Shown here in pieces: positions 24,956-36,217 of a stretch of DNA of 64,000 bases. The translations under genes and the position numbers were made by a program. The stretch spans positions 6,023,247-6,087,246 of the forward strand of contig CM021320.1 in NCBI GenBank assembly GCA_010645155.1. The letters run 5' to 3'. The notes below the pieces were generated by a model that worked only from the letters and a program-made list of their open reading frames with translations, was not told where the DNA came from and ran no database searches. The DNA comes from Tigriopus japonicus (lineage: Eukaryota > Arthropoda > Copepoda > Harpacticoida > Harpacticidae). Numbering within the stretch: the stretch's first letter is position 1; each line of letters opens with the position of its first letter.

Positions 24956-25962
24956 CAGGGTTGCCAGGTCTTCGACGGCTCCTATCGCCACCATCTCATT
25001 TGAAAAATCGCCAGATTTTCGCCAAATTTCTTTTTTCTAACAACCTTATCCATAAATAGTCAATCATGCTGAAGTAATCTTCAAGGAATACCTCAAATGG
25101 TCAATTCTTCAGTTTTGTTTTTCAACTTTCATTTCAACTTTTATCTTTTGATACACATTTCGTGACAAAAGTTCTCGGAGAAAAACGGAATGCCGCAGTA
25201 TTGACTTTTTTCATAAATTTTTATTTGTAGTACTTAGAACGAATTTTAATTAGTATTTTGTGAACAAAACTGAAATTTTATTGATGTTGCATAACAAAAT
25301 CTTTCGGACTCTTTTCTGAAATGCTATGAAATTTATAACTCTTTAAAAGCACTGTTAATGGTATTACGTTTACGAAATCTGACCAATTGCCCTTAAAAAT
25401 CTCAACATGTAACGTGATCACTAGAATAGTAAAAAATACATTTTTATACCAATAACATTGTTCATGCCCTGTTTTTTTGACCATATGATAATAGATTGAG
25501 TAGTAAACATAAAGCAACCAAAACCAAACAGGGGCAATCACAAAAAATAGGATGCATAGTTTATTTAGGATTTCAATTGGTCAAAGGTCTCCTCCGTTAG
25601 TGATTGTCAATAAAAATATTTAGTCCTTAGTTTTCAGTCAGAATGTCAGTCAAAATTTTAAAGTGAGTATCTAAATTTGCCTGAGTTATCGCCAAAAATG
25701 GACGAGTTTGCCACATTTTTTCGCCAAATTTCCCCGATTTCGCCTAATTTTTCGCAAAATTTGCTCATTTCGTCAAATTTATCGCCAGAAATACTAAAAT
25801 CGCCGAATTTATCGCCAGTGATATCAAAATCGCCAGAATCATGGCCGGATCAGCTGATTCCGCCAAATTAATTTTTCTATCGCCAGACTCGTTTCAAAAT
25901 CGCCAGATTCGTGAAATCTGGTCTTCGTGAAATCTGATCAAAATCGCAAGTTGGCAACCCTG
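24956..25962. mobile_element. Non-autonomous hAT-type element, 1007 bp, with subterminal CGCCA repeats
   Basis: The termini are CAGGGTTGCCA and its reverse complement TGGCAACCCTG, 11 of 11. The flanks are CTCCTCGT (24948-24955) and CTCCTGGT (25963-25970), an 8-bp duplication with one difference, which points to the hAT superfamily. Next to both ends, and most densely at about 25686-25950, lie many copies of short motifs such as TCGCCAGA, TCGCCAAAT and TCGCCAGAT. Such subterminal arrays are where hAT transposases bind. The middle is very AT-rich and holds no transposase; an 87-codon minus-strand frame in it has no recognisable features. Confidence 0.82.
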
Positions 25963-28900
25963 CTCCTGGTTCGAAACACCTCAGTACTTTTTTGATCTTG
26001 TGAATTCAGTGCTGCCACCTGGCATATGTGCATGCCAGAAAAGTGGAAATATGGCGTATTTGAGACCCCTCTAGCATGATTTTTTTCGTTTTGGCATATT
26101 TTATAAATCGGGCATTTTTTGGCTTGTTGGTAAAAATTTCTTGAAGCATGTGTCAAAACGCATATCATGAAAAATAATGGATTAGGTTTCACTTTAACAA
26201 AAGAAAGCAACGCCTGAAGGCATTTCCATTAGTTGGGTTGACATTTTTAAGACTCTCCCACTAAAAGTGCTACAAACGAAACGATATCTCTAGATTCTTA
26301 GGGAAAATCGGCGCTTCTGTGAGACGAGTAACGCTCGACACGTTGAAATCCTTGTCATTTAATTTTCTCATTATCTTATTCATTTAAAAAAATGTATTTG
26401 GATTAATAACAGCAAAGCAAAATATTTCCTTTATATGATGGAAGTTGTGCAAATACTTTAATTCTTGACCTCAAAAATGATTTCTGTGATATCTTAGCTT
26501 TTGAAAATTGTTGTTTGGGTCATGATGACAATTTAGAGAAAACTGCAAATATTTTGTTGCAATGAAAGAAAGAAATTATTTCCTCGAAATGACTTCTCCG
26601 ATAATCAGCCCTTCAATCTTGATTGGTTTGAAATCTTGGATGATTAACATGAAGTCAATGGGAAAAGTTATTTTTGAAACATAAACTGAATGAACGATTG
26701 AATTCATTTAGGTTGAATGATATCTATGGTGTTTGAGTTTTTTAAAATCTGCATCTGAGTCATGCCGACAGGGCATAGAGCTCTGCGGACATTTTCCTTC
26801 AATGAAATAGTGATTTATTCCGTTGAATTTAGTTCTGCAGCATGAAATCCAAGAATCTGACTTGATTTGGAATCTGTGATGGTTCATTTAATTTTAAAAA
26901 ATAGAGGAACCCTTGGATCAATTGTTAATACTCAAATTTGAAATCTGTGATGATTCATTTAATTTTAGAGAAGAGAGGAACTCTTGGATCAATTGTCAAT
27001 ACTCAAATTTGAACTTGAGAATCAAGCAATCACCAAGCGTAGGATTTCAGCCCCAACTTGAGATCTATCCCCAATTTTTACCATGGTACTGGCGTGATTA
27101 TTAAACCCAATTTTTGAAAGCTGAAGTCTAACAGAATCATATTTCTGGAGAGGTTATCTCATTTCTACTTTTTCATTTTGTAATTATGTTAAGATATTGA
27201 GACAATTTTTTTCTGTAGTAATCAAGTAATTGCATTATAAGATGTTTTTCACCACTCTGACCAAAACGTAAAATATCTGGAACCGCCAATAATTTTAGAT
27301 TTTAAAATTCCTGTCATAATGCAACTATTAGAAGATTAATTCTTGTGCCACCTCCTTACTTTCTTCCCAACTCTATTTCCTCAGTCTTTCTTTTTTTCTC
27401 TTAATACCATACAAATTGGCCACATCTCAAGTTCCAACCACCTAATGATCAATGTTTTTACAGGCCCTATTCATGTCACAGAGAAGATACTTTCCCAAAC
27501 AAAATTACCCGAGTTCCCTTTCTCTTCAAGACATTTTGCCTCTTCTTTCTATTTGAATGCTTAGGTCTGTCCCGTGGTTTTTGCCTCAATACCTAGGATA
27601 CATCACCCAAGGTTCGCAAAGAATCGTGGACGATCTCAAGAACGGGCAGTAAGCAAAACAGGCTAAACGGAAGGAACGAAGGAAGGAAGGATGCAAGTTT
27701 TCGCCGAGGATCGGAAATATGACGGAAACAGAAGAGTACGAATAAAGTTGCATCTCTTCAGTACTCATCTTCTTCTGGTCGGTGAATGGACACTCTTTGA
27801 GTCAAACAATATCAAGAAAGGTAAGCAAAACAATGATTGTCATTCTTGAGGCAATTAGGTACCTCTACTTTATATTTTTAAAGATTTTGGCTGAACTAGC
27901 TGTTGGAAAGTTGGACTATCTGAGTGTGAGTGGAAAGGATTTTTTTAATTTGCTCATACAAGGGTCTTATTACGATTTAAACTCAGCACGTCATGAAGCA
28001 ATTTTTTTGGTTATAATATTTGGGAGTTTGGTAGCATAGCGAAAAGAAAGCAATAGCGATTAAAATATCAACTTTTTCATACGGAGAAATCTACTTGCCC
28101 AGTGCATTAAAACTTGTCACAAAACTGACAATTTTTTTTAGAATGACAGGCAGACTTGAAGGTTTTGTAAGTGCTTCAAAAAGGTCAAATTGCTCTCATA
28201 TTTGATATAGAGTAGAATTGTACTTCAACATTGATGATTTTCTTCATTTTAGTTCGTTCAGTGCTGCAAATCATTTAAAAGCAAAGCCTCTAACAAAATT
28301 GTACGGTTGTAATTTTGATATGTAAGCCTGATATGTAAGATAATTCTTTGGTCTAACCTTTGATATCTATTACATATCAGAATTCAGAATTCAGATTGAA
28401 AATTTGAAATATGTGACTATTTTGTAGCAAAAAAAGAAATCGTAACAACACTCCTCCAAGTCAGGATTTCTCTCCACATTTGTAACGTTCCATGAAAAAG
28501 AGACATTTTCACTTAACACTACCGTTTTCGAGGAAATTAATATGCAAAAACATCAGGAAAAGTTAGCTATGATTTAGGCATTTCTTCTCTTTATGGATAA
28601 ACGAGCATTCGACAACCTTGATCTGAAGATGTGTCTTTTTGATCACATCTTCAATTGCTTCCAATATCTGTGACTCATCATTGATCATGCCAATCAGTAA
28701 TCTTCCTGAAATCTCTCAATGAATGGTGCCAATTCGAGAGGACCGGAAAATCGGGTCCCCGGATTCCACGTTGTTAGTGCTTGATTTATGACAAATAAAA
28801 GCGTCGATATACCTAAAAGTTTTTCAAGGGTCAAGGGTGTTCCGTGTCAAAGTATGCATTGATCAAGGTGAATGACCTTCATTCGATTGTTCAGTATACC

Positions 28901-30599
28901 TTGACCTTGTCCTCCTCTCTCTCTATCCAGACAATTGGTGAAGAGTCGTCTTAACCTAAAAGTGACCATTTGACCAAACGCAAATGGCATCTTTAGATCA
29001 AGATACCGCCAAGATTTAGGAGCCTTTAAACATTCCCTAGAATCTTATCTTCATTTGCGTTATGCATGGCTTAAGGATTCCATGATTGGATGTGCATTTT
29101 TCATTAAAAAAGACGAGTAGAGTTGGAGACTCTTATGCAAAGATTAATGAACTGGGTTGTTGTGATAATGCAGTAGACTTTTGATAATAGTGGCCAACTC
29201 GTTTATAGCTGATATGCTTTGTCTGCGCGTTGTTGCGTGTTACGAGTATACTTCCAACAAAAACTTCAAGCGTACTTTAAGCTTGTTAGGGCATTCTTTT
29301 TTCTTACTTTTGGTTAAACATATACTATGTAGAACCATTCATTTAGCGCCAACTCAGGAGCCTGAAAGCATTACATTTTCCCACAAATGGTGGAAGTCAA
29401 TGGATGCAGTATGCTTGAAGCATGCAACCCTAAACACAAAACAAGTGACCTTTTGTAAATAGTCTGGTGCAAAACGATTTTTATTGGCGAAAAGACTGAA
29501 TAAAGTAGACTATCGCAAAACGCGTTGGTTTATTGTAAGTTGTTCTATTTTCGCCAAGAACTTTAAACAGGAATGCTTCCAAATCTGGCTCTTTTTGATA
29601 AGAAGTTTCCTCTTCTTATACTTTTTGAATTGTTTTGAGCAGTTTGAGTACAAATAACTAACCTTAAAAAATGTCCCACTCCTTATGACTTTGAGCTTTT
29701 CAAGTGCACAATACCTTAGGTAGTTTTCAAATTATTCCCTGGCTGTTATCTTGTCCCCCTGTTCGTGTTAGATTATGAGTTTATTCTAATGGCTAAAGTG
29801 ATTCATATAAAAAAGTCCACTATTTATTTGAGGGTGATGGTTCTGATCTTTTGGACCTTCTCCCTGAACAACATTGCTGTCAAACAGTACTTATGGGTGT
29901 AAATTGAATGTCCTCATTTGCCTTTTTTGAGTCCTTGAGAGGATTTGGAGATTCCCAATTTGTCTCCAAGATGTAGATTATCGATCACGATCAACTTGTC
30001 TTGGCAACGCCTTCAATTGAAATTTCAATGGGCTTCTTCAGCCGCTGAAGGTCACTACCAAAGGCTCATCATAACGATCCCAATAGCAAATTAGCCCCAA
30101 CCACCCCCTCCAATTGGGCCAAGGCTAATGAATACCAGACGACCCATTTTACTCATCTTTCCCCAAGACTCTCAAAGCTCATTTTCGGAGTGAGACCGAA
30201 ACCATTCCTCATTTTCTTTGGCGTGTCAAGATGATCGGTAGAGCGTGATCTGCAAATTTTCCTCTCAGAGTTGCGGAATTTTCTTTAGAACCAATTCAGA
30301 GACCATGAATTTACCCCTTTGACATCTTGAGTCGATCCTCAATCGAGATGCTATCTTCAAGTGTGATCTTGGATGGGTTCGCAAAAGAAATGCGAATGCC
30401 ACGGGAAATATTCGCGAGTGTTTTGTTTCAAGTGCTGACTTGACAGCACGAGTGATTTCATTAAACTTGACGTTCCAAATGTTTTCATGGCCATTCCTGA
30501 CATGTTTCGAGATTCGTGGGTGGTTTGAAAAGTGTGTCTGAACGATGAAGTTTGTGCAGGGTGATTCTTAAGAAACGGATAAGCTATGAATGCTTAGAA
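25963..30599. other. Gene-free AT-rich spacer
   Basis: No recognisable exon. It contains the 71-bp tandem duplication at 26871-27012. A small patch of mixed composition near 27560-27780 shows no convincing splice-bounded frame. Confidence 0.4.
26871..27012. repeat. Tandem duplication, two units of about 71 bp
   Basis: Both units begin AATCTGTGATG, continue TTCATTTAATTTTA, and end ATACTCAAATTTGAA. They differ at only a few scattered positions. The duplication lies in AT-rich non-coding DNA, and the frame that crosses it repeats in step, so it is not a gene. Confidence 0.8.
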
Positions 30600-30825
30600 C
30601 ATGGGTCGGCAACCACTTTTGGTTCAAGGCCCACATTATTTTTCCGTGTCATCAGGGGCCCAACAAAGAGGTTTTGTTAGGTTTCGGGGCCCACAATTTA
30701 CCGATCAAAGAGGTTTGGGCCCACGAGCACAGGCCTATGGATATCTCGCGAGACCACTATTTTGGACTTTTCCCATAGCTCCTGGGCCCACATGGGAACT
30801 GCGGCCCAGTGGTTGCCTACCCGTG
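30600..30825. mobile_element. hAT MITE, 226 bp, with 8-bp target duplication
   Basis: The left end CATGGGTCGGCAACCACT matches the reverse complement of the right end, CACGGGTAGGCAACCACT, with two differences in 18. The flanks are GCTTAGAA (30592-30599) and GTTTAGAA (30826-30833). The end motif is close to the CAGGGGTCGGCAACC terminus common in animal hAT elements. The interior carries several GGCCCACA-like units in one direction, is GC-rich compared with its surroundings, and encodes nothing. Confidence 0.9.
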
Positions 30826-30833
30826 GTTTAGAA

Positions 30834-32657
30834 GTACGATTTATTTTCATCCTAAAAATGATTTAAGGAATTAAGCCAATCATCATGAGGTAGATAGGAA
30901 ACTGTATTCAATCTTATTAAGTTAAATGTTTTGTGTCTGGAGATGCATACTTCTGGTATCCTTAATGATTGACGACGAATCTTTTTTTTTCTTGCCTTTG
31001 AAACGCCTTTTGATTTTCACATAAAAATTGACTTAAATTGAACTACAAATGAAGTCAAGAATGAAATTATGCCGTCGCGAAAACAAAAAAAAGTGATCTA
31101 ATAGCTCTTTTGGCTTCTATCTAAGCAAACAATAAATGGGGGTGGGGGGCAAAAGTCAAAGGCGTGAGCAAGTTTTAATATTGACTCCTGACGAGATGAG
31201 TAGTGGTTCATAAGACGTTTTTTCCGAATTTTTTCAAGCCAATTTTCTCACTTGAATTTGAACTCAGGCCAATTCGCATTATCTTTCAATCATATCTTTT
31301 ACTTTGAAACACTCTGTACTTCAAACTTCTAGAAGCATTACTTTTTCATTGTCCCCTCCAGCGCTATTTTTCCACGTGACTAGAAAAAGTCATGTAAATC
31401 TCTTACAAAGCTATATAGCAATAATAATTAATGACTCAACGGAGGTGAAATAACAATGAGAAAAGGCTGAAAGTCAAGTGGTGTCAAGGTCGGTTTGTGA
31501 GCAAATCGATAAAACTCAATGGGTTTACCACCCAAGGTGGAAGATGCCACAAATGAAAGGGTGGCATCGTCATTCTTCTTGGTTGGCTTTGCATTAACTG
31601 ATCCTTTGGAGATTAAAATACCAGAAAATATGATAATAGTCACAATTGGTGACTTGAGAGTTCCTCAGTTTCTAGACTCCAAAAATGTTGTATCCTGAAG
31701 AAAATGGCAGAACCTAAAAGCAATCAAAGACTCGTACTTGACAGGAAACCATTCAAAGCAACGTATCCGTTCGCCATTTCCTCGACCAGTTTTGGCAAAT
31801 ATGTTTTGCGGGTTTGAGAAATTGCATTTGACAGGAGAAAACATATCGCAACTTTTTTACATTCAGCCTTTAAATATGACGCTTACTTGATTTGAGTGAT
31901 TTTTTTACTGTCAACCACTCACAACCAATGTGATGTGACATCATATCATTGTGACAGTCACGGATTTCTTCCTTGACGTGTAAATACGCGACACTTGTTT
32001 TAAAATGTGCGCCATTGGATAATTAATACGAGAGGCTAGATGGTGGTTGTGCATAAATTTGCATTTCTATTTGTGCGGGATGATCTTTGGCCGCAAACTC
32101 GCTCATTTGTGGTTCACCATGAGTAATTACCCTACAGATAAGCGACCTCAGTGGCCAATGACCTTGTCCATCTTCTCTGCCCAAAAAGGGTTGGTTCGAA
32201 ATGGTTTTCAAACATGTAATGAACAATGAAAGAATGAAGTTAGTATTGAACGGTGACCATACTACAAATTATTCCTCGCTTCAGAATCGTTGGACACACA
32301 TACACAAGATGGGTTTGACTCTCAGGGCCGTTGTGATGCTGAGTGAGTTTTTGACAAGGACAACTCACGTCCATATTGATCATGCATTAAACCGGTCATC
32401 TCTATTTAGGTATGACACTACTTCAAAATGTGATTGGTCGACCATCTTGGGATGACGAGGAATCACCATCACCATCTTCTAGTCACCACAGGGTAACGTA
32501 ACGATACCATAAAAAAGACATCGAAGTGACTTGAACGGAGACCCAAACTTGACATTCGACATAGACCAAAATTGACAAAAGATCGTATTTGGCGCCAGCC
32601 CCGGGTTCTGTCAATAACACCACATGAATGACTCAATGGTAACTTGAAGTGGGAAGC
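30834..32657. other. Gene-free spacer
   Basis: No recognisable exon, RNA gene or paired element ends. Short frames only. Confidence 0.4.
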
Positions 32658-32783
32658 AAGTGAGCGTTTTAAATCATACCGCTAGCGGTAGAACAGGGCC
32701 GTTGGCTGTGCTGAGTTGCTCAGCCCATTTTGTCAAATCCAAGTTTTTTTTTTCAATTAAAGAGTCCATTTGATTATTATTGA

Positions 32784-33101
32784 GATGTCAAACTTAGGGT
32801 GGTGTGATGTTTTGCGGGGCCAAACGAAAATGAATAATTCAAAAGCGAGAGTGTGCCAAAATCATATAGAATTAGCATTCGTCGAGTATATACTCTCCCC
32901 ATAGCTAGTGAGTTTCAAACACAGGAGTTGTCACGGGTATATACTCGAGGCCGGTTTATCTGACTTGATTTTGGTATACTCTCGCTTTTGAATTAGTTGC
33001 GTTAATATGGGGCCTTATGTTGTTCGACCATGTTGTTTGAGGTTGCGATTCCAGTTTTCGTTTGGCTCCGCAAAACATAACACCACGCTGAGTTTGACAT
33101 C
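32784..33101. mobile_element. Foldback/MITE with nested inverted repeats
   Basis: The outer arms are 47 bp (32784-32830 and 33055-33101), with a few mismatches. The inner arms are 30 bp (32835-32864 and 32966-32995), 28 of 30 matching, and start TAATTCAAAAGCGAGAG. The inner arm abuts the outer arm on the left, but about 60 bases separate them on the right. The centre contains the 12-base palindrome GAGTATATACTC (32884-32895) and a second partial copy near 32936. No coding capacity; target duplication not identified. Confidence 0.75.
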
Positions 33102-33118
33102 CCAAGAGGTCTCAGGAA

Positions 33119-33808
33119 CAAGGTTGCTTCAATCCCGCCCGGTTGACATTAAAACCCGAAAAACCCGCCTGGGCGTTTTTGGGGGGGTTTCCTCTTTCCT
33201 TGCCCTAAATGCCCCTAATTCGTCCGTCAAAAATTGTTCTTTCCTCTATGTGAGTGACTTTATGCGACTTAAATTCAATTTTCGTGGATCATGTGTTTCC
33301 TAGAACTCTTGAAGAAGATATCAATTATGAGGATTTGTTATAAATAGGGTTCGGATAAAGTTACTCTTTATTTTGCCTAAAGTTGCAAGCTTTTAGCCCT
33401 AAAGTTGCATTCAATTCGACGAAAGTTGCTAAAAAGTTGCCATTTTCTGGCTTTAAAATTTTACTTGATGACATTGCGTGTAAAATATATATTTCAAATA
33501 ATTTCCCGCAGGATTTAAGAAATTGAGACCAAAAAATGCCAAAAGTAGCGGTTTCTTACGAAAGAATCGAGTTACAAGTATGTCATTTACCGTCAAAAAC
33601 TCAGTTGTCTTTATGCGACTTAAATTCAATTTTCGTGGATAATGTGTTGCCTAGAACTATAATGTGGTCTAGTATGCAGGAGACAAAAAGAAGAGTTATC
33701 AACTTAAAAAATAATATTGAAGAAAACAAAAAAATCGAAAAACCCGAAAAACCCGACCGAAAAAACTACCTGAAAAACCCGGGTAGGTTTTTCTCCGATG
33801 AAACCTTG
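33119..33808. mobile_element. Non-autonomous hAT-type element, 690 bp, perfect 8-bp target duplication
   Basis: CTCAGGAA lies immediately before 33119 (33111-33118) and again immediately after 33808 (33809-33816). The ends are CAAGGTTGCTTC and the reverse complement of CAAGGTTTCATC. Near both ends are CCCGAAAAACCCG units. A 50-bp segment starting CTTTATGCGACTTAAATTC occurs twice in direct orientation (33258-33307 and 33609-33658; 48 of 50). Between the two copies, TAGGGTTCGGATAAAG (about 33346) matches the terminus of the 12655-13068 element. The copy is therefore mosaic. No transposase frame. Confidence 0.88.
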
Positions 33809-34230
33809 CTCAGGAAACGATCGATGTTCTACGTAAGGATACCTTGGCTTCATTTCTTGGTTGATTGAACTAAAAGCATTTAACCAATCCTTTTCCTATT
33901 GTAAAAATAGGACTTAACATTGATCCAAACTATACTTTAACGATGGTGATTTTTGCAGTGGCTTCCAAAGAATCATACCAATATTTCAAAACGCTTCCCA
34001 TACAGGGAAAAGAAAAAAAGTTATGTATGATTTTATATAAACTAAGCATATAATCAACTCGGTGTAAGCAGAGGTATTACGACTTAAAATAAACATCACT
34101 TCAAAGAACGTAAAATCATTGAATGGGTGTTAAAATGTGACAAACTTGGATTCGCTAAAATGGGCTGAGCAACTCAGCTCAACCCATTGCTAGGTTTTAC
34201 CATTGCTTGTATGATTCAAAACACTCACTT

Positions 34231-35038
34231 AAAGCAACCTTTGTGCATGTCTACTTGCATGGCTGAAAATGCCTTCTCCCCCCGTCTTTTGAGGTCTTCT
34301 TGAAGGTTTGTAAGCTATTGATTGTAATTATTAATCCGCTTTCTGATCTAAAAGAAGATATAGCAAGGGATCGATTTTGCTCTTTGGCAACCTAGCAAGG
34401 GCCGGGTTCCCCTTTTTACCATTTATCAGTTAATGATGATTGACTCAATCAAGCAATCCCAGAACATTTGTCACAAATTGGTGTTTTAAATTAAAGAATA
34501 AAAAAATGTTATGTAAATGTAAAAGTAATATTTCCTGTTTGATTCAATAATTTACAGAAAGTATTTTTCGATGGACGAGTTAAGAATATATCTCTCTTTA
34601 TTGGTCAAAAGTCGGGCGTTTTTCTTATGGAAATAAGGAGCCTCATCAAATTTTATAAATTCAGCTTTTTGTGTAAATTTGTTTGGATCTCACTTTGACC
34701 AAAATATTGTTTTCTCTAAAATATTCCGTGGCACTTTGTCATTAAAAGTTAACAATCAGACAAAAAACTTGGTATAAAAGACAAATCTAGATAAACGATT
34801 CATTTTCAACCGAAAGGTTCAAGGCTCCAAATGAGGTCTTTTCTACCGAGGCTAGTTTCATCAGTTCATCTCCACGTTAATAGAATAACTAAAAATAAAA
34901 GAGCCATTTCTTGAACAAAAACAATTTTGCACAAAACATTCCCAAGACTCTTTCTTTGTGACGTTCTACTTTACAGAACCAAGCATAATCATATCAGAGT
35001 GATACATTCTTGTGCAACGAAATCTTGCGATCTTTCAG
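34231..35038. other. AT-rich spacer or intron before the CBM14 exon
   Basis: The CBM14 gene needs an upstream exon with a start codon and signal peptide. No convincing one was seen here, so it may lie further left. Nothing else recognised. Confidence 0.35.
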
Positions 35039-35382
35039 GTCAAGCGTTGGGAGGAGTTTCCGAACGCCACGTTTACTTTCGATTGCACCGACCGATCGAT
35101 CGGATTCTATGCTGACCTGGAATTTGATTGCCAGATCTTTCACTTATGTGATGCCGCCGGGAGAAGGGTGCCATACATGTGCGATAAAATGACGGCTTTT
35201 AATCAAAAATATCGAGTCTGCGATTGGGCTTACAATGTGGATTGCGAGGCATCTCCCGATTGGTGAGTTTGCATTCAGCACGATGGGCTAATTCTGAAGA
35301 AATGATTTCTACTTTCCAATCTTTCAGGTACTACTTGAATGATCTGACGTATGAATCGCCTCCGCCAAAGGTGGAAAGTTAA
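35039..35382 (+). CDS. Chitin-binding (CBM14/peritrophin-A) protein, last two exons
   Basis: Exon 35039-35262 follows a TTTCAG acceptor and ends at a GTGAGT donor. Exon 35328-35382 follows TTTCAG and ends in TAA. They encode a single CBM14 (ChtBD2) domain: FDCTDRSIGFYADLEFDC, then CQIFHLCD, VPYMCDKMTAFNQ and CDWAYNVDC. All six cysteines that form the three disulfides are present, as are the aromatic residues usual for the chitin-contact face. The C-terminal tail is short (YYLNDLTYESPPPKVES). Such proteins are secreted into cuticle or peritrophic matrix. The first exon with the signal peptide was not located, so the model is incomplete at its 5' end and the phase at 35039 is assumed. Confidence 0.82.
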
Positions 35383-35432
35383 TCTGCAAAGATCCATCAT
35401 GAATTTCTTATAGAAAAATGCTTAGTTTGATG

Positions 35433-35438
35433 ATTAAA
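35433..35438 (+). promoter_or_regulatory. Polyadenylation signal variant ATTAAA
   Basis: ATTAAA 51 bases after the stop of the CBM14 gene is the most likely signal for its 3' end. Confidence 0.4.
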
Positions 35439-35449
35439 CTATTCTCAAA

Positions 35450-35455
35450 TTTATT
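35450..35455 (-). promoter_or_regulatory. Possible polyadenylation signal for the RUN gene
   Basis: TTTATT on the plus strand reads AATAAA on the minus strand, about 760 bases past the stop of the convergent RUN-domain gene. If used, the two 3' UTRs would almost touch. Confidence 0.25.
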
Positions 35456-36217
35456 CTTCTAATGATTACATGTTTTAGAATTGGGCAAAAAACACACTGA
35501 GGAGGATAATCTTAACAGGAATATGATAATTTCAATAATAATTATGATGATAATATCTGGAAAAGAAAGGGAAAGTATGCGGAAAAATGTCACCAAAGCA
35601 TGAATTGCAAGAACAAATGGGACAATTTCGATGATTTCTTCTTGTTTGACAAAAATAATTTCTGACATGGGAAAGCAAAACGAACTCACGTAGACCCACT
35701 GGTACAATGTCTTTCTGAGCTCATTTTCAAGAGTCTTCAGATTTAGCCAGGGCATATAAGGATATCTTTCTGTTTTCTCAACAAAAACGTACAACTTCGT
35801 TGGTATTTTTAACCGTGTAAAAATGAAGAGTTGCGAGGGATGTGACAATGAAAAACGGGTATAGGCGTTTTTGGGGGGTAAGCCCAGACATCCGTTCATA
35901 CCTTTACAATAATAAGAAAGAGGACAAGGATGATGCTTAAATGGGAGAAATGGTATGTACTAATACTTACGAGTGTAATAAAGAATTGTCTTACGTTTGG
36001 GGATTTACAGAAGCGGAACGCTCCACATACAGTATTTCAAAATGGGGCGCAGTACACGTTTTGTCAAAAAATACAGGATTGCCAGGTTAGCACAATTTAC
36101 CAAATTTCTCAGCATAAGTATTCATACGTACTAGTATCTTAAACCATCCAAGTGTACGGTAGATATACAGTACTATACTACATAAATAACAAAACCCTCT
36201 CTCTTCACAACTGTTTT

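Larger units (their letters stand above)
32658..34230. mobile_element. Composite repeat bounded by 89-bp imperfect inverted arms
   Basis: The left arm (32658-32746) and right arm (34142-34230) are reverse complements of equal length. They agree well at the outer edge (AAGTGAG, GTTTT, AATCATAC) and the inner edge (CTGAGTTGCTCAGCCCATTT, AATCCAAGTTT), and are diverged between. Inside lie a foldback (32784-33101) and a hAT copy (33119-33808) that has its own perfect target duplication. The arms therefore look like the ends of an older element into which others jumped. No target duplication of the outer arms was found and no transposase is visible. Confidence 0.65.

Noticed and set aside
26913..27104. 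63-codon frame with internally repeated peptide
   Set aside because: The repetition comes from the 71-bp DNA tandem duplication; no coding signal.
30601..30831. 76-codon plus-strand frame
   Set aside because: It lies almost wholly inside the 226-bp hAT MITE and reflects its GC-rich repeat units.
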